A stretch of 64,000 nucleotides of DNA from Marinobacter mangrovi. Lineage in GTDB: Bacteria; Pseudomonadota; Gammaproteobacteria; Pseudomonadales; Oleiphilaceae. The DNA is taken from positions 1-64,000 of the forward strand of contig NZ_JAERVO010000004.1 of the NCBI RefSeq assembly GCF_016798325.1. The letters are read 5' to 3'. Positions 51,954 to 60,064 of the stretch are shown here, piece after piece. Made by a program: the position numbers and the translations under genes. The stretch's first letter is position 1, and the number at the start of each line of letters is the position of its first letter. Under the pieces are notes generated by a model that saw only the letters and a program-made list of their open reading frames with translations, ran no database searches and was not told the origin of the DNA.

Positions 51954-52739
51954 ATGCATTTTGATGAGCTGCTGGCCGGTGTTGAAAAAGACGATCTGGT
52001 CATTCCCGCCAGTTGGGGGCAGGGGCGGGCAACCTTTGGTGGCCTCGTGGCGGCCCTGACGTTCCAGAAGATGCAGGGTGCCGTACAGCCCGGGCGCCCG
52101 TTGCGTGCCTTGCAGGTGGCGTTTGTCGGCCCGGTCACGGTCGACGAGCCGGTCACATTTGAGGTCGAACTGCTGCGGGAAGGTCGCGCGGCCAGCCAGG
52201 TTCAGGGGCGGCTGCGGCAAGGTGGCGAGGTCCGTCTTGCGGCGCTGGCCAGTTTCGGGAGCGAGCGCGAATCCTCCGTGACGGTGGCCGCCGACCCGGC
52301 GCCCGAGGTGCCGGCGCCGGACGCTTGTCCGGAGCTGAGGCACATCCCCGGTGTCACGCCCGAATTCACCCAGCACCTTGACATGCGTTGGGCCTTTGGC
52401 CACTTCCCCTTCGCCGGCAAACCGGCCCGGGAAATGGGCGGTTGGATGCGTTTTCGTGAAGCGGGCAACGCCATGGGCGACGCACACGTGATCGCGCTGG
52501 TCGATGCCTGGCCGCCGGCGGTGCTGCAGCATCTGAAAAAGCCCGCTCCGGCCAGTTCCATGAGCTGGTCGCTGGAAATCGTCCACCCGCGCCCGGAAAT
52601 GCGGGCGGACGATCCGTTACTGTATCGCGCGGTGATCGACCAGGCGGGCGGCGGTTACGGCCATACCCAGGCCACCATCTGGAATCGTCAGGGTGAGCTG
52701 GTGGCGCTCAGTCGCCAGACCGTGACGGTCTTTGGCTAG
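51954..52739 (+). CDS. acyl-CoA thioesterase family protein (double hot-dog)
   Basis: The 261-residue protein resembles TesB-like acyl-CoA thioesterases. WGQGRATFGGLVAALTFQKM is the first hot-dog helix region, and SMSWSLEIVHPRP and YGHTQATIWNRQGELVALSRQ belong to the second hot-dog half, where the last is the usual active-site region. Natural substrate is unknown. It is divergent from the helicase gene over 229 bases and converges with the haloalkane dehalogenase gene. Confidence 0.88.
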   Translation: MHFDELLAGVEKDDLVIPASWGQGRATFGGLVAALTFQKMQGAVQPGRPLRALQVAFVGPVTVDEPVTFEVELLREGRAASQVQGRLRQGGEVRLAALASFGSERESSVTVAADPAPEVPAPDACPELRHIPGVTPEFTQHLDMRWAFGHFPFAGKPAREMGGWMRFREAGNAMGDAHVIALVDAWPPAVLQHLKKPAPASSMSWSLEIVHPRPEMRADDPLLYRAVIDQAGGGYGHTQATIWNRQGELVALSRQTVTVFG

Positions 52740-52779
52740 TGTCCCGTTTGGTCAACGAATAAACCAAACAGTGCACTAG
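52736..52779. repeat. palindrome containing both convergent stop codons
   Basis: Outer arms CTAGTG (52736-52741) and CACTAG (52774-52779), inner arms GTTTGGT (52746-52752) and ACCAAAC (52763-52769), with a four-base internal loop on each side. The TAG stop of the thioesterase gene lies in the left arm and that of the dehalogenase gene in the right arm. It may act as a bidirectional transcription end or protect both mRNA 3' ends, but there is no T run on either strand. Confidence 0.6.
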
Positions 52780-53663
52780 CGCCGGCAGGCGTCGACAATC
52801 ACTCGGGCGAAATCCTCCGGCGCGTCTTCCTGCAGGAAATGGCCGCCCCGCAACGTCGTGTGGGGTTGCCCTTGTGCGCCCGGAATCTTGCGTTGCATGT
52901 AGCGGTCACCGCCCCGGGTGATCGGATCGCCGTTGCTGAAGCAGGTGATGAACGGCTTGTTCCAGCTGCTCAGGCTCTTCCAGGCCGCACGATTGGCCTC
53001 GCTGGCCGGATCGTCCGGCGTGATCGGGACCAGGCGCGGAAAGGCTCGGGCGCCAGCCTTGTAGCGCGACGACGGGAAGGGCGCATCATAGGCGGCCCGT
53101 TCGGCATCGCTCAGCGAGCGCCCGGTACCCATCTGAATAATCCGGCTGATGGGAAACCAGGGGCTGAATGAGGCAAATCCCTTCCAGAGACGAAACACCG
53201 CGGGCACCTTGCCGTCGCCAGTCGGCAGCATCCCGTTACCGACGATGATGCGGCTGAATCGGTCGGGATGCTCACCCGCCAGACGCAGGCCCAGTAACGA
53301 GCCCCAATCCTGGCACACCAGCGTCACGTTATTGAGTTCCAGTGCGTCAAACCAGGCCAGCAGCCAGTCCATGTGTGTCTGGTAACTGTAGTCGTCCAGC
53401 GCCGCCGGTTTGTCGGAGCGGCCGAAGCCAATCAGGTCCGGCGCCAGCACCCGCAGACCGGCTTCGGCCACCGGCGGAATCATATGGCGGTAGAGGTAGC
53501 TCCAGGACGGCTCGCCGTGCAGCATGACGACGGTCTCGCCGTCATGGGGGCCCTCATCCACATAGTGCATGCGCAGATTGGGCGCCACGTCGAGGTAACG
53601 CGGTGCGAAGGGAAAATCGGGCAACTGCGCGAAGCGCTGTTCCTCGGTACGAAGAATACGCAT
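52776..53663 (-). CDS. haloalkane dehalogenase (HLD-I type alpha/beta hydrolase)
   Basis: A 295-residue alpha/beta hydrolase. HGEPSW (49-54) forms the oxyanion region, Asp119 in CQDWGS the nucleophile, Trp120 the first halide-binding residue, Trp169 (SPWF) a candidate second one in the cap, Asp246 (SNGDPI) the acid after strand 7 and His275 (GGHFLQE) the base. That order fits haloalkane dehalogenase subfamily I. Such enzymes replace a halogen by hydroxyl in alkyl halides. Alternative: epoxide-hydrolase-like enzyme, less likely given Gln-Asp-Trp. ATG 53663 has AAGGA eleven bases upstream. Confidence 0.85.
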   Translation of the reverse strand: MRILRTEEQRFAQLPDFPFAPRYLDVAPNLRMHYVDEGPHDGETVVMLHGEPSWSYLYRHMIPPVAEAGLRVLAPDLIGFGRSDKPAALDDYSYQTHMDWLLAWFDALELNNVTLVCQDWGSLLGLRLAGEHPDRFSRIIVGNGMLPTGDGKVPAVFRLWKGFASFSPWFPISRIIQMGTGRSLSDAERAAYDAPFPSSRYKAGARAFPRLVPITPDDPASEANRAAWKSLSSWNKPFITCFSNGDPITRGGDRYMQRKIPGAQGQPHTTLRGGHFLQEDAPEDFARVIVDACRR

Positions 53664-53786
53664 TCTGTCCAATATCCTTTTAAAGCAACGAGTTTGGCCT
53701 TACGAGGCCGGTTGTCAGGAAAGGATAGCGCAGAATGGCGTAAGGGCGGGTGCGGGGATCACATCCCCGGCAGAGCGGTTCCGGAT

Positions 53787-54035
53787 TTAACCGGCCGCCT
53801 GCTGATCTTGGTTCTGTTGTTCAAGTTGGCGAATGGCATCGTCCATGCTGTTCACCGCACCGCAATCGTCTGCAGCGCACAGGCCGATGGTGTGGCAGGC
53901 CAGGTTCTGGCGGTTGTCACCGTCGTTGGGAAAAATACGCCCCTTCGGCAGGATCGATCCGCAGTGACCGCACTGGAACGTCGGAATCACGCTGCCTTCG
54001 GCCAGTTTTGCAATGTAATGTTCATGTTGACTCAT
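53787..54035 (-). CDS. small Cys-rich protein of unknown function
   Basis: The 82-residue protein is unrecognised. It has CGHCGS (a Cys-x-x-Cys pair) near residue 24 and three more cysteines and a histidine in CHTIGLCAADDC, enough for a zinc ribbon or redox site, then a Gln-rich C-terminal tail. The ATG is preceded by GGAGAG at good spacing; a longer frame upstream has no better start. It lies alone between the dehalogenase and the amidohydrolase on the same strand. Confidence 0.65.
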   Translation of the reverse strand: MSQHEHYIAKLAEGSVIPTFQCGHCGSILPKGRIFPNDGDNRQNLACHTIGLCAADDCGAVNSMDDAIRQLEQQNQDQQAAG

Positions 54036-54172
54036 AGTCTCTCCTTCGTTGCGTTCTGGATGTGTTCTCCATTCCACAGCCCATCTGCCCAACCTAAGGG
54101 CCTTTTGTTGCAATTCCAAGACAAATTTGACGCGTGGAGATACGTAGAAAACGAGACAGGGGATCAGCAGAC

Positions 54173-55315
54173 TCAGCCGGATGCGCTGAGTCCATTGATT
54201 CTTCGGATAATTGTCCGGAAAACGTCGAGGCCGACCGGTATCAGCGCGTCCGGGAAGTCGTAATCCGGATTGTGGAGCTGCGGGTGGACGTTACCCGCGC
54301 CCAGCCCGAACATGGCGCCTTCGGCATGCTGGGTAAAGACGCCGAAATCTTCAGACCAGCGGAAGCCTTCCGGCATACGGTGGAAAGGCACCCCGATCTC
54401 CAGGCAGGCTTCGGCCACATGGTCGAAACCGGTTTGGCCATTCACGCTGGCGAGGAAGTCATCCTCCCACTCAAAGGTGACGTCCAGGCCAGCTTCCGCG
54501 GCCGCCTCCCGAGCCAGTGTGCAGGCCCTGTCGGACAGTGCCGACATCACCTCGTTGGTTTCGCTGCGCAAGGTGGCCATCAATACGGCCTCACCGGGCG
54601 CTGTGCCAAAACTTTTTTCGCCGAGGCGCGCATGCACCAGCGTAACCCAGGCGGATTCCGTGAACTGCCGGGGTAGCGTGGGCAGTGTCTGCATCAGTCG
54701 GGCCAGAGCCGGAGCCGGGCTGATGCCATCCTCAGGGTGCGCGGCATGGGAGGTCTTGCCGGTGAGCCGGATAATCATCCCTTTTGATGCGCAGTTGAAC
54801 GAGCCGGGACGCGTGAACACCTCTCCCAGCGGCAGTCCGGGCACGTTGTGTAGCGCGAAGGCGAAGTCCGGCTTGTAGGGTGCAAAGCGTGGATCGTGGA
54901 ACACGCGTCGGGCGCCCTGGCCGTCTTCCTCGGCGGGCTGGAACAGCAGGACCACCCGGCCCTGTTGTGGCCGTTGCTCTCGCAGTGTTTGCGCCAGACC
55001 CAGGATAATGCTCATGTGGCCATCGTGGCCGCAGGCATGGGCACAACCAGGGATGGCGGAACGGTGTTCGTGGTCGCCCCGCTCGTGGATGGGCAGGGCG
55101 TCCAGCTCACAGCGGATCAGTGTGGTTGGCCCATCGGACCCGCCATTGAAGACGGCCAGCAGGCCGGCGCCGCCCAGCCTGGTGACAAGGCGGTCTGGCG
55201 TGCAGGCTTCGAGCAGGGAGCGGATGCGTTCGGCCGTGGCCTGCTCCTGGCCGGAGAGTTCCGGATGGCGATGCAGTTCCCGGCGGATCCGGGTGAGGTC
55301 GTTCAGGTCGGTCAT
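54173..55315 (-). CDS. M20 family amidohydrolase/peptidase
   Basis: The 380-residue metal-dependent hydrolase belongs to the M20D aminoacylase/hippuricase group. RRELHRHPELSGQE at the start, CGHDGHM for metal binding, FQPAEEDGQGA and the dimerisation domain with GKTSHAAHPEDGISP are all present. Members cleave N-acyl amino acids or similar amides; the substrate here cannot be told. It starts 12 bases after the stop of a hypothetical gene in the same direction, so the two may be co-transcribed. Confidence 0.9.
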   Translation of the reverse strand: MTDLNDLTRIRRELHRHPELSGQEQATAERIRSLLEACTPDRLVTRLGGAGLLAVFNGGSDGPTTLIRCELDALPIHERGDHEHRSAIPGCAHACGHDGHMSIILGLAQTLREQRPQQGRVVLLFQPAEEDGQGARRVFHDPRFAPYKPDFAFALHNVPGLPLGEVFTRPGSFNCASKGMIIRLTGKTSHAAHPEDGISPAPALARLMQTLPTLPRQFTESAWVTLVHARLGEKSFGTAPGEAVLMATLRSETNEVMSALSDRACTLAREAAAEAGLDVTFEWEDDFLASVNGQTGFDHVAEACLEIGVPFHRMPEGFRWSEDFGVFTQHAEGAMFGLGAGNVHPQLHNPDYDFPDALIPVGLDVFRTIIRRINGLSASG

Positions 55316-55327
55316 AGGTGTCGGGAA

Positions 55328-55738
55328 TCAGTTTTCGGGTGGTGCCGGGCGGCGGTTGGAGCGGGGGTCGTCCCAGTCCAGGGAGCGAGGATCGTACCAC
55401 TCCATTTCATCAAGAACTTTTTCGTGGGTGGTGGGCGAGAGTGTCGGCCACAGGGTCTGGAACTCGTCCAGACCTTCTTCACGACGCCGTGCCTGTTTGC
55501 TACGCAGCTTGGCAAGGATCGTGGGCAAGCGCAGGGCCTCGCCCAACTGACCCGGGCGAATGACTTCCTGGCCCATGACTTTCTTGCGATGCGTCCGGCG
55601 CGCCAGCGTTTTCTGCAGGGCTTCGGCCGCTTCGATGGCGGTTTCGATGGAAAAGTCGATATTGTCCAAAATGCTGTTCCCGTCAGACGGGCGTCTGTCC
55701 CGGTCAAATTCGCGGCCAGCTACAGCTGAAGATGACAT
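55328..55738 (-). CDS. hypothetical protein, charged and helical
   Basis: A 136-residue protein I do not recognise. It is rich in Arg, Glu and Asp, with helical segments (IETAIEAAEALQKTLARRT, LPTILAKLRSKQARRREEG) and a Pro/Arg-rich tail; no signal peptide, membrane segment or cysteine pattern. The start (ATG 55738) lacks a clear ribosome binding site. Upstream of it on this strand the frame runs into the AI-2E gene region. It is 12 bases before the M20 gene. Confidence 0.55.
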   Translation of the reverse strand: MSSSAVAGREFDRDRRPSDGNSILDNIDFSIETAIEAAEALQKTLARRTHRKKVMGQEVIRPGQLGEALRLPTILAKLRSKQARRREEGLDEFQTLWPTLSPTTHEKVLDEMEWYDPRSLDWDDPRSNRRPAPPEN

Positions 55739-55884
55739 AAAATCGGGCTGCAACAGGCAATAATGTACTATAGCCTCACCGGGTACCCACTTGCCATGGG
55801 CAGGAGTGCTTACGGCAAGCCGGGCGTGCCGCCACCATCGATAGTTTCCCGGAAAAGGGATGTGACCAGGGAGTTCCGACTGAT

Positions 55885-56982
55885 ATGTACGATGTCCTCG
55901 AGCGACGCTCATTTCTTGCCATGCTGCTGGTGGTGTCGCTGGCGTTCCTGTTCCTGATCAAACCCTTCACCGGCCCGATATTCTGGGCGGTGGCGATTGC
56001 GGTGATTTTCAATCCGGTCCAGCTCTGGCTGATCCGGCGACTGCCCGGGCGCCACAATCTGGTGGCGTTCCTGACGTTGATGCTGTGTCTGGTGATCGTC
56101 ATTCTGCCCAGTCTGGCGCTGATTTCCTCGCTGGTGACCGAGGGCGTGGGTCTGTACCAGCGCGTCCAGTCCGGCGAGCTGAATCCGGGCCAGTACATCG
56201 ACCAGATCAATCAGGCGTTCCCGGCCTTCCAGTCCTTTCTCGACCGGTTCGACGTGGATCTGAGCAAGCTGCGGGAGGGTGTGGTGTCCACTTTTGTCGG
56301 TGGCAGCAAGCTTCTGGCCAAGCAGGCGTTGGGCATTGGCCAGAATACGTTCCAGTTTTTCCTGTCCTTTTCGCTGATGGTGTACCTGGCGTTCTTCCTG
56401 TTGCGCGACGGCTCGCGGCTGATTGAACTGCTGATCCGCGCACTGCCGCTGGGCGATGAGCGTGAGCGCCTGCTGTTTGCGAAATTCGCCGAAGTGACCC
56501 GGGCCACGGTCAAGGGCAATCTCCTGGTGGCGGCCGCCCAGGGGGCGTTGGGGGGCTTCATCTTCTGGGCCCTGGGCATTAACGGTGCGTTGCTCTGGGG
56601 GGTGGTGATGGCCATCGCGTCACTGATCCCGGCGGTGGGCGCTGCGCTGGTTTGGGTGCCGGCCGCGCTGTATCTGGCCGCCGTCGGCGACTACGTACAC
56701 GCGGCCATCCTGACGGCGTTCGGGGTCCTGGTGATCGGGCTGGCGGACAACCTGCTGCGGCCGATCCTGGTGGGGCGCGACACCAAGCTGCCGGACTACA
56801 TGGTGTTGTTATCAACGTTGGGCGGAATTGTAATGTTTGGTATCAACGGATTCGTCATGGGGCCGCTGGTGGCGGCGCTTTTTGTGGCTTTCTGGGGCAT
56901 TTTTATCCGTGAATTCAATGAGCCGGCGACCGCCATGACCGAGTCGGAGCGGGGCGGTCCGGAGGGGCCGGACAAGAGCTGA
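55885..56982 (+). CDS. AI-2E family transporter (TqsA/PerM-like permease)
   Basis: The 365-residue membrane protein has a hydrophobic N-terminal pair of helices, a soluble stretch (about residues 85-150) and a further set of helices from about 150. AVAIAVIFNPVQLWLIRRL, LRDGSRLIELLIRALPLG and LADNLLRPILVGRDTKLPDY are family hallmarks. Members include TqsA, which exports autoinducer-2, and sodium-proton antiporters; the substrate here is unknown. Divergent from the hypothetical gene. Confidence 0.92.
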   Translation: MYDVLERRSFLAMLLVVSLAFLFLIKPFTGPIFWAVAIAVIFNPVQLWLIRRLPGRHNLVAFLTLMLCLVIVILPSLALISSLVTEGVGLYQRVQSGELNPGQYIDQINQAFPAFQSFLDRFDVDLSKLREGVVSTFVGGSKLLAKQALGIGQNTFQFFLSFSLMVYLAFFLLRDGSRLIELLIRALPLGDERERLLFAKFAEVTRATVKGNLLVAAAQGALGGFIFWALGINGALLWGVVMAIASLIPAVGAALVWVPAALYLAAVGDYVHAAILTAFGVLVIGLADNLLRPILVGRDTKLPDYMVLLSTLGGIVMFGINGFVMGPLVAALFVAFWGIFIREFNEPATAMTESERGGPEGPDKS

Positions 56983-57069
56983 CCTGAGCCGGCAAAATGG
57001 GGTAGCATGACGCCTGGAGCGGCAGAGCAAGCGCTTGGCCCTCCGGATCCGAATTCTCAGGAGAATAAG

Positions 57070-57486
57070 ATGAATAAAACAATCCCGAGCAAAAAATGGC
57101 TGGCGACAGGGGCTCTGGCAGCCCTGGTGACGTTGGGGGGCGCGCCGGCCTACGCCGCAGACGACGTGTTTGCCCTGCAGAATGCCCTCTACGGGGCGGG
57201 TTACCGTATTGATAGTGTGGATGGCCAGATGGGGCCGTCGACCAAGTCCGCGTTGGAAGCCTTCCAGAAAGATCACGCCGGCCTGAAAGCCACCGGCAAG
57301 CTGGACCAGGCCACCAAGGAAGCTCTGGGCATGGTGTCGGTTCAGGTTGCTGAAGCCGACGTGGCCCAGTCCAAGCCGGCGCCGGCCAAGCAGGCCAAAC
57401 AGGCGGATGAGCCGAAACCGGCCGCCGACGAGGAGGCCGAAGACGCCGTCGAAGAAGATGATGATGGTGGCTGGCTCTTCTTCTGA
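57070..57486 (+). CDS. small secreted protein with a peptidoglycan-binding domain
   Basis: The 138-residue protein has a signal peptide (cleavage near AYAADD, residue 30), one PG_binding_1-type domain (about 31-78: LQNALYGAGYRIDSVDGQMG, LEAFQKDHAGLKATGKLD) and a Lys/Pro/Ala tail turning strongly acidic, ending in Trp-Leu-Phe-Phe. It should sit in the periplasm and bind cell wall; no enzymatic domain is attached. The ATG follows AGGAG. Its end overlaps the next gene by about 23 bases. Confidence 0.82.
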   Translation: MNKTIPSKKWLATGALAALVTLGGAPAYAADDVFALQNALYGAGYRIDSVDGQMGPSTKSALEAFQKDHAGLKATGKLDQATKEALGMVSVQVAEADVAQSKPAPAKQAKQADEPKPAADEEAEDAVEEDDDGGWLFF

Positions 57487-57991
57487 TCCTATCTCCCGGC
57501 CCCCGCATCGCATTCTCGTCAGCGCCTGTCTGATGGGCGAAAACGTGCGTTATGACGGGGGCAACCTCTTTACCGATCATCCCCGGATCCAGACATGGCG
57601 CCTTGAAGGTCGTCTGGTTTCCGTATGCCCGGAACTGGCCGGCGGTTTGCCGGTGCCACGTCCTGCTGCCGAGACCCGGGGCGGTGATGGTCGCGCCGTG
57701 CTGGCCGGTCAGGCCCGGGTCATCGCCCGCGACGGCACCGATGTCACATCAGCCTTTGTTGAGGGCGCCGAGGCGGCCTTGAAAACCGCACAGGAACGGC
57801 ACTGTGTGATGGCCATACTGGCGGCGAAAAGCCCCAGCTGCGGCAACCGGGACATCTACGACGGGAGCTTTTCGGGTCGGCTTGTAGCCGGGCAGGGAAC
57901 GGCGGCCGCAGCGTTGACGGCCGCCGGTATTCCGGTGTTCAACCAGCATGAGCTGGAGGACGCAGAGACCTACCTGCGCTCGCTCGGTTGA
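57464..57991 (+). CDS. DUF523 family protein
   Basis: A protein of about 175 residues with the DUF523 pattern: LVSACLMGENVRYDGG, VCPELAGGLPVPR and AKSPSCGNRDIYDGSFSG, with conserved cysteines that may bind metal or a cluster. No function is established for the family. Start is uncertain: three ATG codons and a GTG lie in a row at 57458-57469, inside the end of the previous gene; I placed it at 57464. It converges on ilvD with a 25-base gap. Confidence 0.85.
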   Translation: MVAGSSSDPISRPPHRILVSACLMGENVRYDGGNLFTDHPRIQTWRLEGRLVSVCPELAGGLPVPRPAAETRGGDGRAVLAGQARVIARDGTDVTSAFVEGAEAALKTAQERHCVMAILAAKSPSCGNRDIYDGSFSGRLVAGQGTAAAALTAAGIPVFNQHELEDAETYLRSLG

Positions 57992-58016
57992 GTCGCGCAG
58001 GCCGGTCATTGATGGA

Positions 58017-59852
58017 TCAGTCCAGTTTTTCCAGATCCCGGACGCCACCCTTATCAGCGCTGGTGGCCAGCAGGGCATAGGCTTTCAGGGCTGCAGACAC
58101 CTTGCGGGTGCGCGGCGCTTCCGGTTTCCAGCCCATCTCATCGCGGGCAGCCCGTCGCTGGTCCAGTTCTGCCTGATCCACCATCACGTTGATGCTGCGC
58201 TCGGGGATGTTGATCAGGATGGTATCGCCGTTCTCGATCAGCCCGATGGCGCCACCTGCCGCCGCTTCCGGCGAAGCGTGGCCGATGGACAGGCCGGAGG
58301 TGCCACCGGAGAAGCGGCCATCGGTGAGCAGCGCGCACTCTTTGCCCAGCCCCTTGGATTTCAGATAGCTGGTCGGGTAAAGCATTTCCTGCATGCCTGG
58401 GCCGCCCTTGGGGCCTTCGTAGCGAATGATGACCACATCGCCCGCTTTGACCTCGTCGTTGAGGATGCCGGCGACGGCACTGTCCTGGCTTTCGAAGACG
58501 CGGGCCCGGCCCTCGAACACGTAGATGCTCTCGTCCACGCCGGCGGTTTTCACCACGCAACCGTCCAGGGCGATGTTGCCATAGAGGATGGCCAGGCCAC
58601 CTTCGCTGGAGTAGGCGTTGTCCAGCGAGCGGATGCAGCCGTTTTCCCGGTCACCGTCCAGTGACGGCCAGCGGGTGCTCTGGCTGAAGGCCTGCTGGGT
58701 GGGAATGCCGGCCGGTCCGGCCTTGAAGAATTCCACCACGGCCTCGGAGGGCTGGCGCATGATGTCCCAGTCGTTCAGGGCATCGGCGAGCGTCGGGCTG
58801 TGGACGGTCGGGATGTCCGTCTTGATCAGGCCGGCCCGGTCCAGTTCACCGAGGATGCCCATGATGCCGCCGGCCCGATGCACGTCTTCCATATGGTACT
58901 TGGGCGAGTTCGGGGCGACCTTGCACAGCTGCGGCACCTTGCGCGACAGCTGGTCGATTTCCGCCAGGGTGAACGGCACCTGACCTTCCTGGGCCGCGGC
59001 CAGCAGGTGAAGGATGGTGTTGGTGGAGCCGCCCATGGCGATGTCCAGGGTCATGGCGTTGTAGAACGCGTCCATGGAAGCGATGCTCAGCGGCAACACG
59101 CTGGCGTCGTCCTGCTCGTAGTAACGACGGGCGTTCTCGACGATCTGGCGGCCGGCCTTGAGGAACAGCTGCTCCCGATCGGCGTGGGTGGCCAGCATGG
59201 AGCCGTTCCCCGGCAGCGACAGGCCAATGGCCTCGGTCAGGCAGTTCATGGAGTTGGCGGTGAACATCCCGGAGCAGGAACCACAGGTGGGGCAGGCGCT
59301 GCGCTCGTATTCCTCGACCTGCTCGTCGGTGGCGTTGGGGTCGGCGGCAATGACCATGGCGTCCACCAGGTCCAGCTTGTGCTCGGACAGCTTGGTCTTG
59401 CCGGCCTCCATCGGGCCGCCGGAGACGAAGATGGTCGGGATGTTCAGGCGCATGGCGGCCATCAGCATGCCCGGCGTGATCTTGTCGCAGTTGGAGATGC
59501 ACACCAGCGCGTCGGCGCAGTGGGCGTTCACCATGTATTCCACCGAATCGGCGATGATTTCCCGGGACGGCAGGGAGTACAGCATGCCGTCGTGCCCCAT
59601 GGCGATCCCGTCGTCCACCGCAATCGTATTGAATTCCTTGGCAACGCCGCCGGCCGCCTCGATTTCGCGACAGACCAGTTGCCCCAGGTCCTTGAGGTGG
59701 ACGTGGCCGGGCACGAACTGGGTGAAGGAGTTGGCGACCGCAATGATCGGCTTGCCGAAGTCATCGTTCTTCATCCCGGTGGCACGCCAGAGGGCGCGGG
59801 CACCGGCCATGTTGCGACCTGCGGTGGAGGTCTTGGAGCGGTACTGGGGCAT
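58017..59852 (-). CDS. ilvD: dihydroxy-acid dehydratase
   Basis: The 611-residue iron-sulfur enzyme forms the 2-keto acids of valine, leucine and isoleucine synthesis. Cluster cysteines lie in [11 protein letters not shown] and [25 protein letters not shown] and [19 protein letters not shown] are conserved near the active site. The ATG at 59852 gives [10 protein letters not shown], the usual N-terminus; ten further residues upstream are not needed. GAGAG lies before it. It is divergent from the HDOD gene. Confidence 0.97.
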   Translation of the reverse strand: MPQYRSKTSTAGRNMAGARALWRATGMKNDDFGKPIIAVANSFTQFVPGHVHLKDLGQLVCREIEAAGGVAKEFNTIAVDDGIAMGHDGMLYSLPSREIIADSVEYMVNAHCADALVCISNCDKITPGMLMAAMRLNIPTIFVSGGPMEAGKTKLSEHKLDLVDAMVIAADPNATDEQVEEYERSACPTCGSCSGMFTANSMNCLTEAIGLSLPGNGSMLATHADREQLFLKAGRQIVENARRYYEQDDASVLPLSIASMDAFYNAMTLDIAMGGSTNTILHLLAAAQEGQVPFTLAEIDQLSRKVPQLCKVAPNSPKYHMEDVHRAGGIMGILGELDRAGLIKTDIPTVHSPTLADALNDWDIMRQPSEAVVEFFKAGPAGIPTQQAFSQSTRWPSLDGDRENGCIRSLDNAYSSEGGLAILYGNIALDGCVVKTAGVDESIYVFEGRARVFESQDSAVAGILNDEVKAGDVVIIRYEGPKGGPGMQEMLYPTSYLKSKGLGKECALLTDGRFSGGTSGLSIGHASPEAAAGGAIGLIENGDTILINIPERSINVMVDQAELDQRRAARDEMGWKPEAPRTRKVSAALKAYALLATSADKGGVRDLEKLD

Positions 59853-59991
59853 GGTTTTCTCTCGTTGTGGCGGGAGGGGCATCCGGTCGCGGAGGGACCC
59901 TCTGTTTCGGAAAAAACAGAGAATAACAGAAGTTAGGTCGCTACGGGCATGATGCTTGACGATGGTCGTGCTGGCCCATCTGGTTACAATT

Positions 59992-60010
59992 GGTCACAAT
60001 GACCTGTGAC
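59992..60010. promoter_or_regulatory. palindrome between ilvD and the HDOD gene
   Basis: Two overlapping inverted repeats: GGTCA-CAA-TGACC (59992-60004) and GTCACA-N6-TGTGAC (59993-60010). Size and symmetry fit a dimeric regulator site in a divergent promoter region. I cannot place a convincing promoter beside it, so it is an operator candidate only. Confidence 0.35.
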
Positions 60011-60064
60011 AGGCTCGTCACTTTACCGGTGGCGCAGTCTCCAAATGTTGGGGAGAGATAGTGG

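Noticed and set aside
51725-57991. Accessory-looking stretch considered as a genomic island or defence system
   Set aside because: There is no integrase, tRNA site, transposase or flanking repeat, GC looks like its neighbours, and none of the proteins resembles a defence family.
58800-59936. Open frame of about 378 codons opposite ilvD
   Set aside because: It is Gly/His/Val-rich antisense sequence of ilvD with no family resemblance.
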